This document shows, piece by piece, positions 27,520-37,612 of a DNA stretch of 64,000 bases. Position 1 is the first letter of the stretch. Every line of letters starts with the position of its first letter. The notes below the pieces were generated by a model that was given only the letters and a program-made list of their open reading frames with translations, was not told the DNA's origin and ran no database searches. The position numbers were made by a program, and so were the translations under genes. Source of the DNA: Vitreoscilla sp. (GTDB lineage Bacteria; Pseudomonadota; Gammaproteobacteria; Burkholderiales; Neisseriaceae); contig JASLFS010000053.1 of the NCBI GenBank assembly GCA_030150505.1, positions 1 through 64,000 of the forward strand, given 5' to 3'.

Positions 27520-28281
27520 ATGAGAATGGATCAAACTTCACAACCATTAATCGAACATTTATTAGAATTACGCACACGATTGATGCGTATTTTATTCGGG
27601 TTATTAATCTGTTTTTTGGTGTTAGCACCATTTAGCAAACAGTTATATTCTTTTGTGGCTCAGCCATTGATGCAGGCATTGCCTGATGGCAATCAAATGC
27701 AGGCAATTGATGTTATTGCCCCTTTTTTCGTTCCATTGAAAGTAACATTAATGGTTGCCTTTTTGGCGTCATTGCCAAATACCTTATATCAAATCTGGGC
27801 TTTTGTTGCTCCAGCAATGTATAAACACGAAAAAAGATTGGTTTTCCCATTGGTTTCCTCTTCCATGTTGCTGTTTTTTGCAGGCATGGCGTTCGCGTAT
27901 TTTCTTGTTTTCCCAACTATCTTTAAGTTTTTAGCAGGAATGACGCCAGAAGGCGTGGTGATGGCAACCGATATTGATAAATATTTGTCTTTTATCTTAG
28001 GAATGTTTATTGCATTCGGGGTGACATTTGAAGTGCCGATTGTGGTTATCGTATTAAACCGCATGGGCGTGGTAACGCAAGAGCAGCTTAAAGCCGCTCG
28101 TCCTTATGTGATTGTGGGTGCATTTGTGATTGCAGCTGTTATTACACCGCCTGATATTATTTCCCAAATTATGCTTGCCGTGCCATTGATTGTTTTATAT
28201 GAATTTGGTCTGGTTATTTGCCGTTGGGTTCGTGTGAAGCCTTTAGAAATAGAAGATGATGAAATGAGTCATGATGAGTAG
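27520..28281 (+). CDS. tatC: twin-arginine translocase subunit TatC
   Basis: 253 residues with six membrane helices. The N-terminal cytoplasmic segment SQPLIEHLLELRTRLMR contains the conserved HLxELRxR signal-recognition motif, and the periplasmic loop after it includes FVAQPLMQALP. A second ATG at 27526 is possible. It is last of tatABC and overlaps the DUF2069 gene by 11 bp. Confidence 0.95.
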   Translation: MRMDQTSQPLIEHLLELRTRLMRILFGLLICFLVLAPFSKQLYSFVAQPLMQALPDGNQMQAIDVIAPFFVPLKVTLMVAFLASLPNTLYQIWAFVAPAMYKHEKRLVFPLVSSSMLLFFAGMAFAYFLVFPTIFKFLAGMTPEGVVMATDIDKYLSFILGMFIAFGVTFEVPIVVIVLNRMGVVTQEQLKAARPYVIVGAFVIAAVITPPDIISQIMLAVPLIVLYEFGLVICRWVRVKPLEIEDDEMSHDE

Positions 28282-28681
28282 TCAGAATGAAGGCAATGCT
28301 TTGCCTTTGAAAGCCATGCTTAAAAAAGTACGTTACATGACGTCCTTTGCGTTGATTAGTTTGATTATTATCACGTTAGGATGGGAGCTTTGGTGGGCTC
28401 CATTACGCAGTGGAGGCTCATGGTTGGTCTTAAAGGTTGTACCTTTGTGTTTGTTGTTATCAGGTATATTAAAAGGTCGACGTTATACTTATCAATATAG
28501 CAGTTTGGTTATTTTATTTTATTTTGCTGAAGCAGTGATGCGGGTTTTTGATAAAGATTGGCTAAGTTCAGTTTTAGCTTCTATTACTGTTGGTTTATGC
28601 CTAATATTTTTTATAGGCTGCTTAATTTATTCTAAAAAAACAGCTTCAAAACAAGAAACGAGTGAACAAAGTGTTCGGTAA
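28271..28681 (+). CDS. DUF2069-like membrane protein
   Basis: 136 residues with four hydrophobic segments (about 22-42, 52-66, 74-92, 100-120). The segment KVVPLCLLLSGILKGRRYTYQYSSL matches the DUF2069 pattern. Function is unknown. It overlaps tatC by 11 bp and the following PglL-like gene by 20 bp, so it links the two in one transcript. The ATG at 28274 is an equally good start. Confidence 0.8.
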   Translation: MMSSQNEGNALPLKAMLKKVRYMTSFALISLIIITLGWELWWAPLRSGGSWLVLKVVPLCLLLSGILKGRRYTYQYSSLVILFYFAEAVMRVFDKDWLSSVLASITVGLCLIFFIGCLIYSKKTASKQETSEQSVR

Positions 28682-30488
28682 GCAGCGTTTATTTTATATT
28701 ACACAATTTATAGCCATCACCTTGCTGATGGCTTTGTTTATTGTTCCTTTTGTGATGAATTACCGTGTTGGCCCATTGAGTAGTTTTTATATTGAAAGTA
28801 CGACAATGGCGCTGGCTCTGTTATTGGTTATTTCCATTGTGGTGATGGGTTATGGCTATGTAAAAATTCCTTTTTTAACGTGGGCAATTTTACTGTTTTC
28901 TGTCTATTTGCTTTTGCAAGCATGGTTATTGCAACTTCCTTGGCAAAGCCAGGTGCATTTAACCGTTGCAATATTATGGGTTGTAGCCTTGTTGGCTTTT
29001 GCGATGCAAGGGTTATTGTCTAATTGGAGAATTGAAGTGGTTTTGACAATAATTGCATCGGCTTTAGTATTGGGAACATTGCTGGAAAGTTTTGTAATGT
29101 GGGTTCAATTTGCTAGGGTTGAAAATGTTTTTGCTGGTTTAATTATGAAAGCCAAAAACATTACCAATATTTATGGTCAACTAGGACAACGAAACCATTT
29201 AGGGCATTACATGACTTGGGGGGTGATTGCTGCAAGTTATTTATTGGCAATGCGTAAAGTACCCATTGCTATTGGCATTGCATTAATCGTGTGGTTGGGC
29301 ATTAGTTTGGGCTTGGTTGCTTCTCGTTCTATTACGTTATATGCCATATTGGTTATGGTTTTGAGTGTATTTGCTATTTTTACGCAAAAACAAAATCGCA
29401 CAGCATGGGTTATTTTGTTGTTGGCTATGGTTTGGGTTTTGCTGAGCCAAGCATTTTTAAGCCATGTGTTAGATTGGTTTGGGTGGGAGTTTAAAGGTGG
29501 TTTAGATCGTGCTATTGATGGTTCGGCAATTGATAGTTCAAGGCAATATGAATGGAAAAAAGCATGGCTGATTTTCCAATCAGCACCATTATTTGGGCAT
29601 GGTTGGGGCAGTTATTCTGTGCAAGGCTTTATGATTGATGGTTTGCCTGATTTTGATAACCGTGGGCGTACTGGTGTTTTATACACACATAGCCATAATT
29701 TGATTTTACAGCTTTTGGCTGAAACAGGATTAGTTGGAATGCTATTGGTTGTTGTGGCCATGGCATATTGTTTTTGTAAATTAATTTTCCAGCGAAGTAA
29801 TCCCCATTATATTTTTGTTGCTGCTTTGGCGTTGGTCACTTTATGCCATAGTTTGCTTGAGTATCCTTTGTGGTATACATACTTTTTGGTGCCGTTTGTC
29901 ATTTTATTAAGCTTCTCTAATCATTTGAATTTAAATGATGGGCTGAAAGAGTCGAAAAGACGTTTATTTTGTTCATGGTTCGTTATTGCTTTGGCTGGGT
30001 TGGCTTTATTGGAATTGATTCGGTTAGGATTCGCATATCAAACAATGTTGGGCTTTTCTGCTAGAAAAGCGGACACGATTGCTGAGCGAGCTGAGAAAAC
30101 AATGAAGCTAAAAAGATTGGCTGAGCATGAGTATTTGATTTCTTATTATGCGAAAAATTTGTTAATGCGCCATTTGAACCCAGCTAAAACAGCTCAAGTT
30201 GAGGATTGGGAAGTAAAAATTGCCGAAGATACTGCTGGATATCGTCCATTTGGTAGCCAAGCGTTTAAGTTGGCATTGTATAAAATGCATGCGGGGCAAG
30301 TTGAGGATGCAATAAAATGGTCAGAATATACTTGGCACTATTATCCTAAATACATTGCTTCTTACCGTCGAGATATTGGCAAACAGGCGATTTTTGATGG
30401 GCTACAAGCACCAGCTTATGCAGCGTGCTTGCGTTATCAACCGTTAGTGCCGACTTTGCAATGTCAAACAACGATAACTGGTGAATAA
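28662..30488 (+). CDS. PglL-type O-oligosaccharyltransferase / O-antigen ligase family membrane protein
   Basis: 608 residues with about 12 hydrophobic segments. Between about 165 and 185 it has GQLGQRNHLGHYMTWG, the PglL-type motif; the long periplasmic loop contains GHGWGSY and THSHNLILQLLAETG, typical of the Wzy_C ligase domain, and HSLLEYPLWYTYFLVPF marks the PglL-specific C-terminal region. The last 160 residues are a soluble tail. PglL transfers lipid-linked glycans to serines of pilin and other periplasmic proteins. The start is a GTG (28662 or 28671) overlapping the DUF2069 gene. An O-antigen ligase role (WaaL) is the main alternative. Confidence 0.83.
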   Translation: MNKVFGKQRLFYITQFIAITLLMALFIVPFVMNYRVGPLSSFYIESTTMALALLLVISIVVMGYGYVKIPFLTWAILLFSVYLLLQAWLLQLPWQSQVHLTVAILWVVALLAFAMQGLLSNWRIEVVLTIIASALVLGTLLESFVMWVQFARVENVFAGLIMKAKNITNIYGQLGQRNHLGHYMTWGVIAASYLLAMRKVPIAIGIALIVWLGISLGLVASRSITLYAILVMVLSVFAIFTQKQNRTAWVILLLAMVWVLLSQAFLSHVLDWFGWEFKGGLDRAIDGSAIDSSRQYEWKKAWLIFQSAPLFGHGWGSYSVQGFMIDGLPDFDNRGRTGVLYTHSHNLILQLLAETGLVGMLLVVVAMAYCFCKLIFQRSNPHYIFVAALALVTLCHSLLEYPLWYTYFLVPFVILLSFSNHLNLNDGLKESKRRLFCSWFVIALAGLALLELIRLGFAYQTMLGFSARKADTIAERAEKTMKLKRLAEHEYLISYYAKNLLMRHLNPAKTAQVEDWEVKIAEDTAGYRPFGSQAFKLALYKMHAGQVEDAIKWSEYTWHYYPKYIASYRRDIGKQAIFDGLQAPAYAACLRYQPLVPTLQCQTTITGE

Positions 30489-30520
30489 AAAATAAGCGGC
30501 ATGATTTGCCGCTTATTTTT
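30488..30520. terminator. bidirectional terminator between the PglL-like gene and ppk
   Basis: Stem of 13 bp, AAAAATAAGCGGC / GCCGCTTATTTTT, with loop ATGATTT, between convergent genes. Confidence 0.9.
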
Positions 30521-30537
30521 ATTTAAGCCAAGTGAAG

Positions 30538-32604
30538 TTACACATGCGAATCTGTGTATTCATTGATTAAAGTATTTTGCAAACTAATGTGAGGTTGGTT
30601 TTCAGCTGCCGTTAGTTTTTCATAGCTACCATTTTCGAGCATTTTCCATGCTTGGCAATTATCTTCTAGTGCTAAGCTCAGCGTTTCTCGAATGACACGT
30701 TCTTTTAAGGCTGGCTGTAAGATAGGTGTACAGGTTTCAATGCGGCGGAAGAAGTTTCGTCCCATCCAGTCGGCACTAGAAATAAATACTTTTTCTTCTT
30801 GATTGTGATAAAAGTAGAAAACGCGTGAATGTTCTAATAAACGACCAACAATAGAATAAACTGAAATATTCTCCGATAAACCGGGAACGCCTGCTCGTAA
30901 AGCACACATTCCACGGACAATCAGTTGAATTTTAACTCCAGCTTGGCTTGCTTCATATAATTTTTCGATAATGGTTGGCTCAAGCAATGAATTCATTTTG
31001 GCGATAATTAATGCTTTTTGTCCATTTTTTGCAGCTGTAATTTCACTATCAATATTGCTTAATAACATATTGTATAACGTGAATGGGCTTTGGTATAAGC
31101 GCGATAGCTTACTTGGCTGTCCTAAACCAGTGATTTCCATGAAGAGTTGATTGACATCTGATGTGATTTTTTCATCAGAAGTCATGATGCCTAAGTCAGT
31201 ATAAAATCTAGAAGTGCTCTGGTGATAATTGCCAGTGCCTAGATGAGCATAGCTTTTTAGTTGGCCATCTTCTTTGCGAACAACCAATGCCATTTTGGCA
31301 TGTACTTTGTAGCCAAATACGCCATAAACCACGTGAGCACCAACTTGTTCAAGTTTTCTTGCCCAGTTAACGTTGGTTTCTTCATCAAATCGTGCTCTTA
31401 ATTCCACAACGACGGTCACTTGTTTGCCAGCTAACGTTGCAGCCAGTAAGGATTTCACCAAGTCGGAATTGGCACCAGTTCGGTAAATGGTCATTTTGAT
31501 GGCCACGACATTAGGATCAGTGGCAGCATCTTCAATGAAGTTCATTACTGGTTGGAAAGATTGATAAGGGTGGTGTAGCAAAACATCTTCTTTGCGTAAT
31601 ACATCAAAGAGGCCACGGCTGGTTTGTAATGCTTTTGGAAGCGATGGTAAAAATGGTTGGTATTTCAAATCAGGTCGTTCAACCATGTCAATGACTGACA
31701 TTAAGCGGACTAAATTGACAGGACCATTCACTTGATATAATTCTGATTCGCTTAGGTTAAAATGTGCTAATAGAAAATCACTTACGTGGTTTGGGCAGTT
31801 GGTTGCAACTTCTAAGCGAACGCCTTTACCGTATTGTCTGTCATGAAGTTCCCCTTGAATAGCCGTTCTTAAATCTTTTAAGTCTTCTTCATCTACCGTT
31901 AATTCACTGTCTCGGGTTAAGCGGAATTGATGACAACCTTTCACTTTCATACCTCTGAATAAGGTATTAACATGAGAGTGTACGATTGATGATAAAAAAA
32001 CAAAGCCAGTATTGCCATCGCATAACTCACTGGGTAGGGCGACAACACGAGGTAAGATACGAGGAGCTTGGACAATCGCCATGCCTGAGGCGCGGCCAAA
32101 AGCATCTTTGCCATCTAATTCAACGGCGAAGTTTAAAGATTTATTTAATGGTCTTGGAAATGGGTGTGATGGGTCAAGGCCAATAGGGGTGAGAACAGGA
32201 TAGACTTCACGTTTAAAGTATTCTTCTATCCAATCGCTTTGTTCTTGGCTCCACTCGTGGCGATGGTAAAAATAAATGCCTTCTTGGCGCAATAACGGAA
32301 CAAGTTCATTATTAAATATATGATATTGGTCACTGATTAGGCGATGGGCTTTTTGGGTAACATTTTGGATGACTTGGTAAGGTAAGTCACCATTCATTAG
32401 CAATAAGTTGGGGTTTAGCTTATGTTGATTTTTGAGCCAAGCCATGCGAACTTCAAAAAACTCATCTAGATTGGATGAAACAATGCACAAAAACCGCAAG
32501 CGTTCTAATAAAGGAATATTGTCATTTTGTGCTTGAGCAAGAACGCGGCGATTAAAAGCGAGTAGGCTAATTTCCCTGCAAATGAATTTTTCTTTGGCTT
32601 CCAT
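30538..32604 (-). CDS. ppk: polyphosphate kinase 1
   Basis: 688 residues, normal for PPK1. The N domain opens with FICREISLLAFNRRVLAQA, the family hallmark. Phospholipase-D-like kinase domains follow, with the autophosphorylated histidine in YKVHAKMAL and a second conserved site HLGTGNYHQSTSRFYTD. It makes long polyphosphate from ATP. AAGG lies before the start. It appears to be a single gene, with no ppx alongside. Confidence 0.96.
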   Translation of the reverse strand: MEAKEKFICREISLLAFNRRVLAQAQNDNIPLLERLRFLCIVSSNLDEFFEVRMAWLKNQHKLNPNLLLMNGDLPYQVIQNVTQKAHRLISDQYHIFNNELVPLLRQEGIYFYHRHEWSQEQSDWIEEYFKREVYPVLTPIGLDPSHPFPRPLNKSLNFAVELDGKDAFGRASGMAIVQAPRILPRVVALPSELCDGNTGFVFLSSIVHSHVNTLFRGMKVKGCHQFRLTRDSELTVDEEDLKDLRTAIQGELHDRQYGKGVRLEVATNCPNHVSDFLLAHFNLSESELYQVNGPVNLVRLMSVIDMVERPDLKYQPFLPSLPKALQTSRGLFDVLRKEDVLLHHPYQSFQPVMNFIEDAATDPNVVAIKMTIYRTGANSDLVKSLLAATLAGKQVTVVVELRARFDEETNVNWARKLEQVGAHVVYGVFGYKVHAKMALVVRKEDGQLKSYAHLGTGNYHQSTSRFYTDLGIMTSDEKITSDVNQLFMEITGLGQPSKLSRLYQSPFTLYNMLLSNIDSEITAAKNGQKALIIAKMNSLLEPTIIEKLYEASQAGVKIQLIVRGMCALRAGVPGLSENISVYSIVGRLLEHSRVFYFYHNQEEKVFISSADWMGRNFFRRIETCTPILQPALKERVIRETLSLALEDNCQAWKMLENGSYEKLTAAENQPHISLQNTLINEYTDSHV

Positions 32605-32676
32605 GTTTTACCTTGCTATTGTTTTGAGTGGATAGATGAAATATAAGAACCTTGTTGTAATCAAGAAATGATAAAA

Positions 32677-32699
32677 AAGGCTGCCTGAAAAGCAGCCTT
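32677..32699 (-). terminator. terminator of yggX containing a DNA uptake word
   Basis: Arms AAGGCTGC / GCAGCCTT with a 7-base loop; on the minus strand a run of T follows. The left arm and loop hold the perfect uptake word AGGCTGCCTGAA (32678-32689), a typical Neisseriaceae arrangement. Confidence 0.87.
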
Positions 32700-32705
32700 C
32701 ATTAT

Positions 32706-32978
32706 TTATTCTGTTGGTGGCGTAAAGCCGCTAATGCCATCTACACCTTCGCCAAAAAAGTAATTTTCCATTTGTTGGGCAATATATTGGCGAGCACGAG
32801 CATCTGCTAGGCTTAAACGATTCTCATTGATTAACATGGTTTGGTAGCTTAGCCAGCCATCCCATGCTTCTTGAGAAATATTTTCAAAAATACGTTGCCC
32901 TAAGGCATTTGGCAATGGTGCAAATTTTAGTCCTGGGGCTTCTTTGCCCAGTTTTACACATTTAACCATGCGTGTCAT
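32706..32978 (-). CDS. yggX: probable Fe(2+)-trafficking protein YggX
   Basis: 90 residues. The motif [20 protein letters not shown] with its cysteine, then [17 protein letters not shown] and [10 protein letters not shown], match the YggX family closely. These small proteins protect iron-sulfur clusters and help handle iron under oxidative stress. The ATG at 32978 has AAGGA 8 bases upstream. It lies 69 bp after argA in the same direction. Confidence 0.93.
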   Translation of the reverse strand: MTRMVKCVKLGKEAPGLKFAPLPNALGQRIFENISQEAWDGWLSYQTMLINENRLSLADARARQYIAQQMENYFFGEGVDGISGFTPPTE

Positions 32979-33047
32979 ATTCTGTGTCCTTTTGGTATGG
33001 TAATGAAGTATAAATTTTATCTGTGTTTTATTGTAAAGGATAAAGTG

Positions 33048-34391
33048 TTAATTGGGTACTGCATCACAGACTTTTAAGGGATAGTTGAAAATTTTAGATT
33101 GGCGTTTATTTTCTTGATAGCTGTGTAAGCGCTCAGGCGGCAAGATTTGTGTATTGCTTGGCAAGAAACCTCGTTCTATAAACCAATCACCTGTTTGAGT
33201 TGATAAACAGAAAATATTGTTCAGTTGATTTTGTTTTGCTATTTTTAAAACATGTTCTAGCATTACATCACCATAACCACCTGCTTGTGCCTCTGGAGCG
33301 ACAACTAAACAGGCTAATTCTGCTGTATTGTGCTCATCATAATATTTTAATGCAACACAGCCGCATATTTGCTGGTCATTTTTTAGCAAGCTAAATTCAT
33401 GGATGTGGTTTTCAAGGTAAGCAATGCTGCGTGGAATCAGAATACCTTGTTCTTCCAATGGTTTGATTAAGCGAACGATATCAGAAATATCATCTGCAGT
33501 GGCTTTTTCAAACTTGAGGAAAGACGATTTAGCAAAAGATGTGCCAACACCATCGCGTGTAAACAATTCCTTAAGTAAAGCACCATCATCTAAGCCAGAA
33601 ATTAAATGAGCACGGTGAACATTGTATTGCAGTGCTTTTTTGATGGCTGATAAACGACGAGTAACACCAATAGATTGTGGCGTGGTAGCTTCTAACTCTT
33701 CCACTTCATTGGTTGTTAAAGTGCTAATAAGCTCGCCATTTTCATTGAGAACGCCAGCATCTGGGCTCGCAAAAACTAATTTTTCAGCTTGTAATGCAAC
33801 GGCAACATCAGCAGCGACTTCTTCTAGTGCCAGATTGTAATTATAGCCACTTAAAGAGTGACCTAAGGGGCTGATTAAAACAACATTGCCAGCATTAAGC
33901 AGTGTTTCTATGCTTTTGTGGTCAACCTTTCGAACCCGACCTGCGTATTGCATATCAACGCCATCGATAACACCTAAAGGGCGAGCTGATATGAAATTTC
34001 CAGATGCTATTTTTATGCGCATGCTATTTGATGGCGTATGTGGCATACCCATTGAAAGAGCTGATTCCACGTCAAACCTTACCATGCCACAAGCTTGTTT
34101 GGCTTTTTCTAACGTAATATTATCTGTGATTCGTCGCCCAGCATGGTATTGAATGGTTAAACCTGATTGCTGCATTAAGCGGTTTACGTACTGCCGAACA
34201 CCATGTACTAGCACCAACCTCACGCCTAAACTGGCGAGTAGGTTGATATCTTGTGCTAAGGTGAGGAATGCAGGTGAAGCAATGACTTGGCTACTTAATG
34301 CTAAAACAATGGTTTTATCTTTAAAGTAATGAATATAAGGCGTTGCTTCTCGAAAGGCATTAACGAAATGTGGCAGTATATTTTGCATCAT
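33048..34391 (-). CDS. argA: N-acetylglutamate synthase ArgA
   Basis: 447 residues in the classic two-domain form: an amino-acid-kinase-like domain (about 1-290, with LALSSQVIASPAFLTLAQDI and VLISPLGHSLSGYNYNL) and a C-terminal GNAT acetyltransferase domain (about 300-440, with CLVVAPEAQAGGYGDVMLEHV as the acetyl-CoA loop). It makes N-acetylglutamate, the first step of arginine synthesis. argJ is also present in this window, so the acetyl group can be both made and recycled. Confidence 0.93.
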   Translation of the reverse strand: MMQNILPHFVNAFREATPYIHYFKDKTIVLALSSQVIASPAFLTLAQDINLLASLGVRLVLVHGVRQYVNRLMQQSGLTIQYHAGRRITDNITLEKAKQACGMVRFDVESALSMGMPHTPSNSMRIKIASGNFISARPLGVIDGVDMQYAGRVRKVDHKSIETLLNAGNVVLISPLGHSLSGYNYNLALEEVAADVAVALQAEKLVFASPDAGVLNENGELISTLTTNEVEELEATTPQSIGVTRRLSAIKKALQYNVHRAHLISGLDDGALLKELFTRDGVGTSFAKSSFLKFEKATADDISDIVRLIKPLEEQGILIPRSIAYLENHIHEFSLLKNDQQICGCVALKYYDEHNTAELACLVVAPEAQAGGYGDVMLEHVLKIAKQNQLNNIFCLSTQTGDWFIERGFLPSNTQILPPERLHSYQENKRQSKIFNYPLKVCDAVPN

Positions 34392-34409
34392 AATACCGAA
34401 TAAAAATTT

Positions 34410-35153
34410 TTATAGAACAATGTATAACACTTGCAATATTAAGACGATTAGGGCTGTTACAGACGCAATTGTCCAATTTATTTCAGTGGTTATTTTTTGC
34501 TGAGCTCCTGTCATTTGGTTGGCAGGAATGGGGTTGCTATAGTCTTGCTCTAATGTGTAAACCAACTCTTGATTGTGAGAATCTGGATGGGTTTTATCTT
34601 TAACTTCCTCAATGAAGACAAAAGTATTATGAATTTGTGTGCTTTTTTGTTCGGGTTCAGATAGCTCAAAAACAGGTTTTTGAGTGAGGGACGTATCCAA
34701 ATATTTTTGTACAATGTTTGTTGCTGTATTGCTAGGCTGATTGTCATCTACTGTATCAATAATGGCAATCTCAGTGTTTTTCTCAAGATTTTTTTTGAGT
34801 AGCTGATTGAGTAAAATTCCCTGTTTTGGAAGTTTTACGGACTGTTGTGTTTTAACATGCACATCATCAGCTAGCTGAGATTGTTTTTCTTTGGCTTTTC
34901 TCAATAATTTTTCAGTGGGATTCGCTGTTTGAATTGGAGAGGGCAAATCATTATGAGCATCAACGGTCACTTTTGTTGGTTGATTAGCTTTATTGGGCTT
35001 AATTAAATTACCACGGGCACCAAATACCTTTTCACAATTTCCGCATGTAATGCTACCTTGCTGATTGGCTAGTTCTTGATACGAAGTCATTTGTTGATGC
35101 TGACAGTGTGGACACTTGGCGCAATAAAAAGTATTGTTGGTTTTGGTTGCCAT
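34410..35153 (-). CDS. zinc-ribbon membrane protein (MJ0042-type N-terminus)
   Basis: 247 residues. The N-terminal zinc ribbon has CAKCPHC and, about 25 residues on, CGNC (consistent with the MJ0042-type motif). A long polar, probably disordered linker (about 55-220) is followed by one C-terminal membrane helix (IASVTALIVLILQVLYIVL). It resembles the short proteins in Neisseriaceae and other betaproteobacteria that carry a zinc ribbon with DUF3426, though I do not see that C-terminal domain. Function is unknown. It lies between argA and a hydrolase gene, 18 and 32 bp away. Confidence 0.75.
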   Translation of the reverse strand: MATKTNNTFYCAKCPHCQHQQMTSYQELANQQGSITCGNCEKVFGARGNLIKPNKANQPTKVTVDAHNDLPSPIQTANPTEKLLRKAKEKQSQLADDVHVKTQQSVKLPKQGILLNQLLKKNLEKNTEIAIIDTVDDNQPSNTATNIVQKYLDTSLTQKPVFELSEPEQKSTQIHNTFVFIEEVKDKTHPDSHNQELVYTLEQDYSNPIPANQMTGAQQKITTEINWTIASVTALIVLILQVLYIVL

Positions 35154-35185
35154 ATTTAATTAATCCGCTTATTTTGTTCATTCAT

Positions 35186-36001
35186 TTAATGATTTTTAGC
35201 AATCAGTTCTTCTATTGCATTAAACACAACTTGTGCACTAGGTTGCCATTCTTCTTCTAACATTGCAGCATGCCCCACGTTTGCCATCCAATGTATGGGC
35301 TGATTATAGCTCATGGAAGTGAGGCTAACCACTTCTGGAGCAACTAAAACATCTTCTCGTGCACCAATGATTGCGATAGGGCAATCTTTTTTAAACCATG
35401 GTGCAAATGGAGTGCCCATTATTAAGTCCATAATTAGTCGATATGACTCTGGATTCATCTTGTTAGCATAATCATTTAGTTTTGCTAAAGTCTTAGGCTG
35501 ATGAAATAGTGCCTCTTGGAACATACTGGCAGGTAATGGTTGATTAAATGCGTATGTTTTGCCCATGGTAGCGGTAATAAATGGGTGTCTATAAAAACCA
35601 CCCATCGCCAGTGGAATCAATCCTTGTGGCGGAACTGCACACATTAATATTGCACCAGCTAATTGCGTTGTTGTCATTACTTTTTGGAGAACTAAACCAC
35701 CCATGGAATGACCAATAACGATGGGTTCTTTTCCTGTTGTTTGGATAATTTGTTCAATTGCCCAGTTTACATCATCAGCATAGTCATTTAATGAAAACTG
35801 ATAAATATTTTCATGCCCTTCACTTTGACCATGTCCACGGAAGCTGACAGCCCAAGCATCAAATCCACGCTTGGAGAACCAAGGCAGGTAATTATGCCAG
35901 CACCATGCCCCGGTGAAAATACCATGTAGAAATAATAATGGTGGTTGGCTGATGTCTTCACTGGGTTCATGTAATAATTCTAATGAATAAGGTGGGTTCA
36001 T
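35186..36001 (-). CDS. alpha/beta hydrolase
   Basis: 271 residues. The oxyanion motif LFLHGIFTGAWCW, the nucleophile elbow GHSMGG, the acid in IIGAREDVLVAP and the histidine in VGHAAMLEE complete a classic alpha/beta hydrolase triad. A cap region lies between about 130 and 200. The substrate is unknown; related proteins are lipases or esterases. An excellent ribosome site (AAGGAG) precedes the ATG. It follows trpE by 21 bp. Confidence 0.85.
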   Translation of the reverse strand: MNPPYSLELLHEPSEDISQPPLLFLHGIFTGAWCWHNYLPWFSKRGFDAWAVSFRGHGQSEGHENIYQFSLNDYADDVNWAIEQIIQTTGKEPIVIGHSMGGLVLQKVMTTTQLAGAILMCAVPPQGLIPLAMGGFYRHPFITATMGKTYAFNQPLPASMFQEALFHQPKTLAKLNDYANKMNPESYRLIMDLIMGTPFAPWFKKDCPIAIIGAREDVLVAPEVVSLTSMSYNQPIHWMANVGHAAMLEEEWQPSAQVVFNAIEELIAKNH

Positions 36002-36022
36002 ATCTATCTCCTTGTTAGTTAA

Positions 36023-37489
36023 TCACACATCTAAACCAGCTTGTACCATATGTGCTGCAGTAATGACTGCTTTTGCTTTGTTTTGAGTTTCTTGCCATTC
36101 AGCTTCAGGGTTTGAATCTGCAACAACACCAGCACCACTTTGTACGTATAAAGTATTATGACGAATAATAGCAGTTCGTATGGCGATAGCGAAATCCATA
36201 TCATCGTTAAAGCCTAAATAACCAACAGCTCCGCCATAAATTCCCCGTTTACTTGGTTCTAATTCCTCAATGATTTCCATTGCCCTAATTTTGGGAGCTC
36301 CAGATAATGTTCCAGCGGGGAAGGTTGCTGCTAATATTTGCATATTGGTGGTATTGGGTTTTGCTGTCCCTTCAACATGAGACACGATATGCATCACATG
36401 TGAATAGCGTTCAATGACCATTTTGTCTTTTACTTTGATTGTTCCTACCTGACAAACACGACCTACATCATTTCTGCCCAGATCAATTAACATAACGTGT
36501 TCTGCAATTTCTTTTTCATCGTTAAGCAAATCTTGTTCTAGTAGCAAATCCTCTTCAATTGTTTTGCCCCGTAGTCGGGTTCCAGCTATCGGACGGACGA
36601 TAACTTGATTTTGTTCTTTACGAACTAAAATTTCAGGAGAGGAGCCAACCACATGGAAATCGCCAAAATGGTAAAAAAACATATATGGCGATGGATTTAG
36701 CGTTCTCAGAGCCCGATATAGACTCAGTGGGCTGTCATGAAAAGGCATGCTCATGCCCTGTGAAGGAACAACTTGCATGCAGTCGCCAGCTAAAATGTAA
36801 TCTTTGATTTGATGAACAAATCCTTTGAAAGTTTCTTTACCCACTTCGCTGGTTGCTTCGGTGTGCTCGCTTCCAAGGGATAATGGTACGCTGACATTTT
36901 GCCGTAATTGGATACGAAGTTCTTTTAAGCGAGCTTTTGCTTTGTCGTAGCCATTTTCATCTTCAGCATTGGCATAGACAATTAAGCTGACTTTGCCTGA
37001 TAAGTTGTCAATCACTGCCAGCTCTTGAGAAAGCATTAAAAAGATATCGGGCGTTTGGGCTGGATTGTTTTTGTTTTTTTGTACCAAATGAGGCTCAAAA
37101 AATTGAATGGATTCGTAGCCAAAATAGCCAACTAGACCACCAGTAAAGCGAGGTAAATCAGCGATATTGGGTGCTTTGAAAGTTGCTTGAAAGTTTTCAA
37201 TGTAACTTAAAGGATCACCTTCTTCTTCATGAATCAGCTGGTGGTTTTCAAAATGCTTAATATTGTTTTGTTGTATTTGAATATAGGTATGGCAGGGCAA
37301 GCCAACGAAGGAGTAACGCCCAAAGCGTTCTCCACCTACAACGGATTCTAGTAGGTAACTGAAAGGTTGATTGGCTAATTTTAGATACATTGATAGCGGT
37401 GTATCTAAATCAGCTAATAATTCTTGCACCAAAGGGATTCGGTTGTAGCCTTCTGCTTTTTGTTGCTGATATTGAGCTAGAGAAATCAT
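36023..37489 (-). CDS. trpE: anthranilate synthase component I
   Basis: 488 residues. The N-terminal [18 protein letters not shown] contains the LLES tryptophan-feedback site. The chorismate-binding domain has [26 protein letters not shown] and [19 protein letters not shown]. It makes anthranilate from chorismate with ammonia from TrpG. trpG is not next to it. I see no leader peptide with consecutive Trp codons in the 120 bp upstream, so attenuation is not suggested. Confidence 0.95.
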   Translation of the reverse strand: MISLAQYQQQKAEGYNRIPLVQELLADLDTPLSMYLKLANQPFSYLLESVVGGERFGRYSFVGLPCHTYIQIQQNNIKHFENHQLIHEEEGDPLSYIENFQATFKAPNIADLPRFTGGLVGYFGYESIQFFEPHLVQKNKNNPAQTPDIFLMLSQELAVIDNLSGKVSLIVYANAEDENGYDKAKARLKELRIQLRQNVSVPLSLGSEHTEATSEVGKETFKGFVHQIKDYILAGDCMQVVPSQGMSMPFHDSPLSLYRALRTLNPSPYMFFYHFGDFHVVGSSPEILVRKEQNQVIVRPIAGTRLRGKTIEEDLLLEQDLLNDEKEIAEHVMLIDLGRNDVGRVCQVGTIKVKDKMVIERYSHVMHIVSHVEGTAKPNTTNMQILAATFPAGTLSGAPKIRAMEIIEELEPSKRGIYGGAVGYLGFNDDMDFAIAIRTAIIRHNTLYVQSGAGVVADSNPEAEWQETQNKAKAVITAAHMVQAGLDV

Positions 37490-37561
37490 ATTTCACCTTT
37501 ATAGCGATATTTTAAATATTAAAGCATATTATTTTGTTTGTGTTTTAAAGTTTTGCATATA

Positions 37562-37598
37562 AAAAAAGCTGCTAGAGTGATTATCTAGCAGCTTTTTT
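37562..37598 (-). terminator. terminator of recA
   Basis: Stem of about 15 bp, AAAAAAGCTGCTAGA / TCTAGCAGCTTTTTT, with a 7-base loop, directly after the recA stop on the minus strand. Confidence 0.9.
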
Positions 37599-37612
37599 GT
37601 GTTCTATCTGGA

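Noticed and set aside
37490..37612. trp leader attenuator before trpE
   Set aside because: The hairpin in this gap belongs to the 3' end of recA, and no short leader peptide with tandem Trp codons was found.
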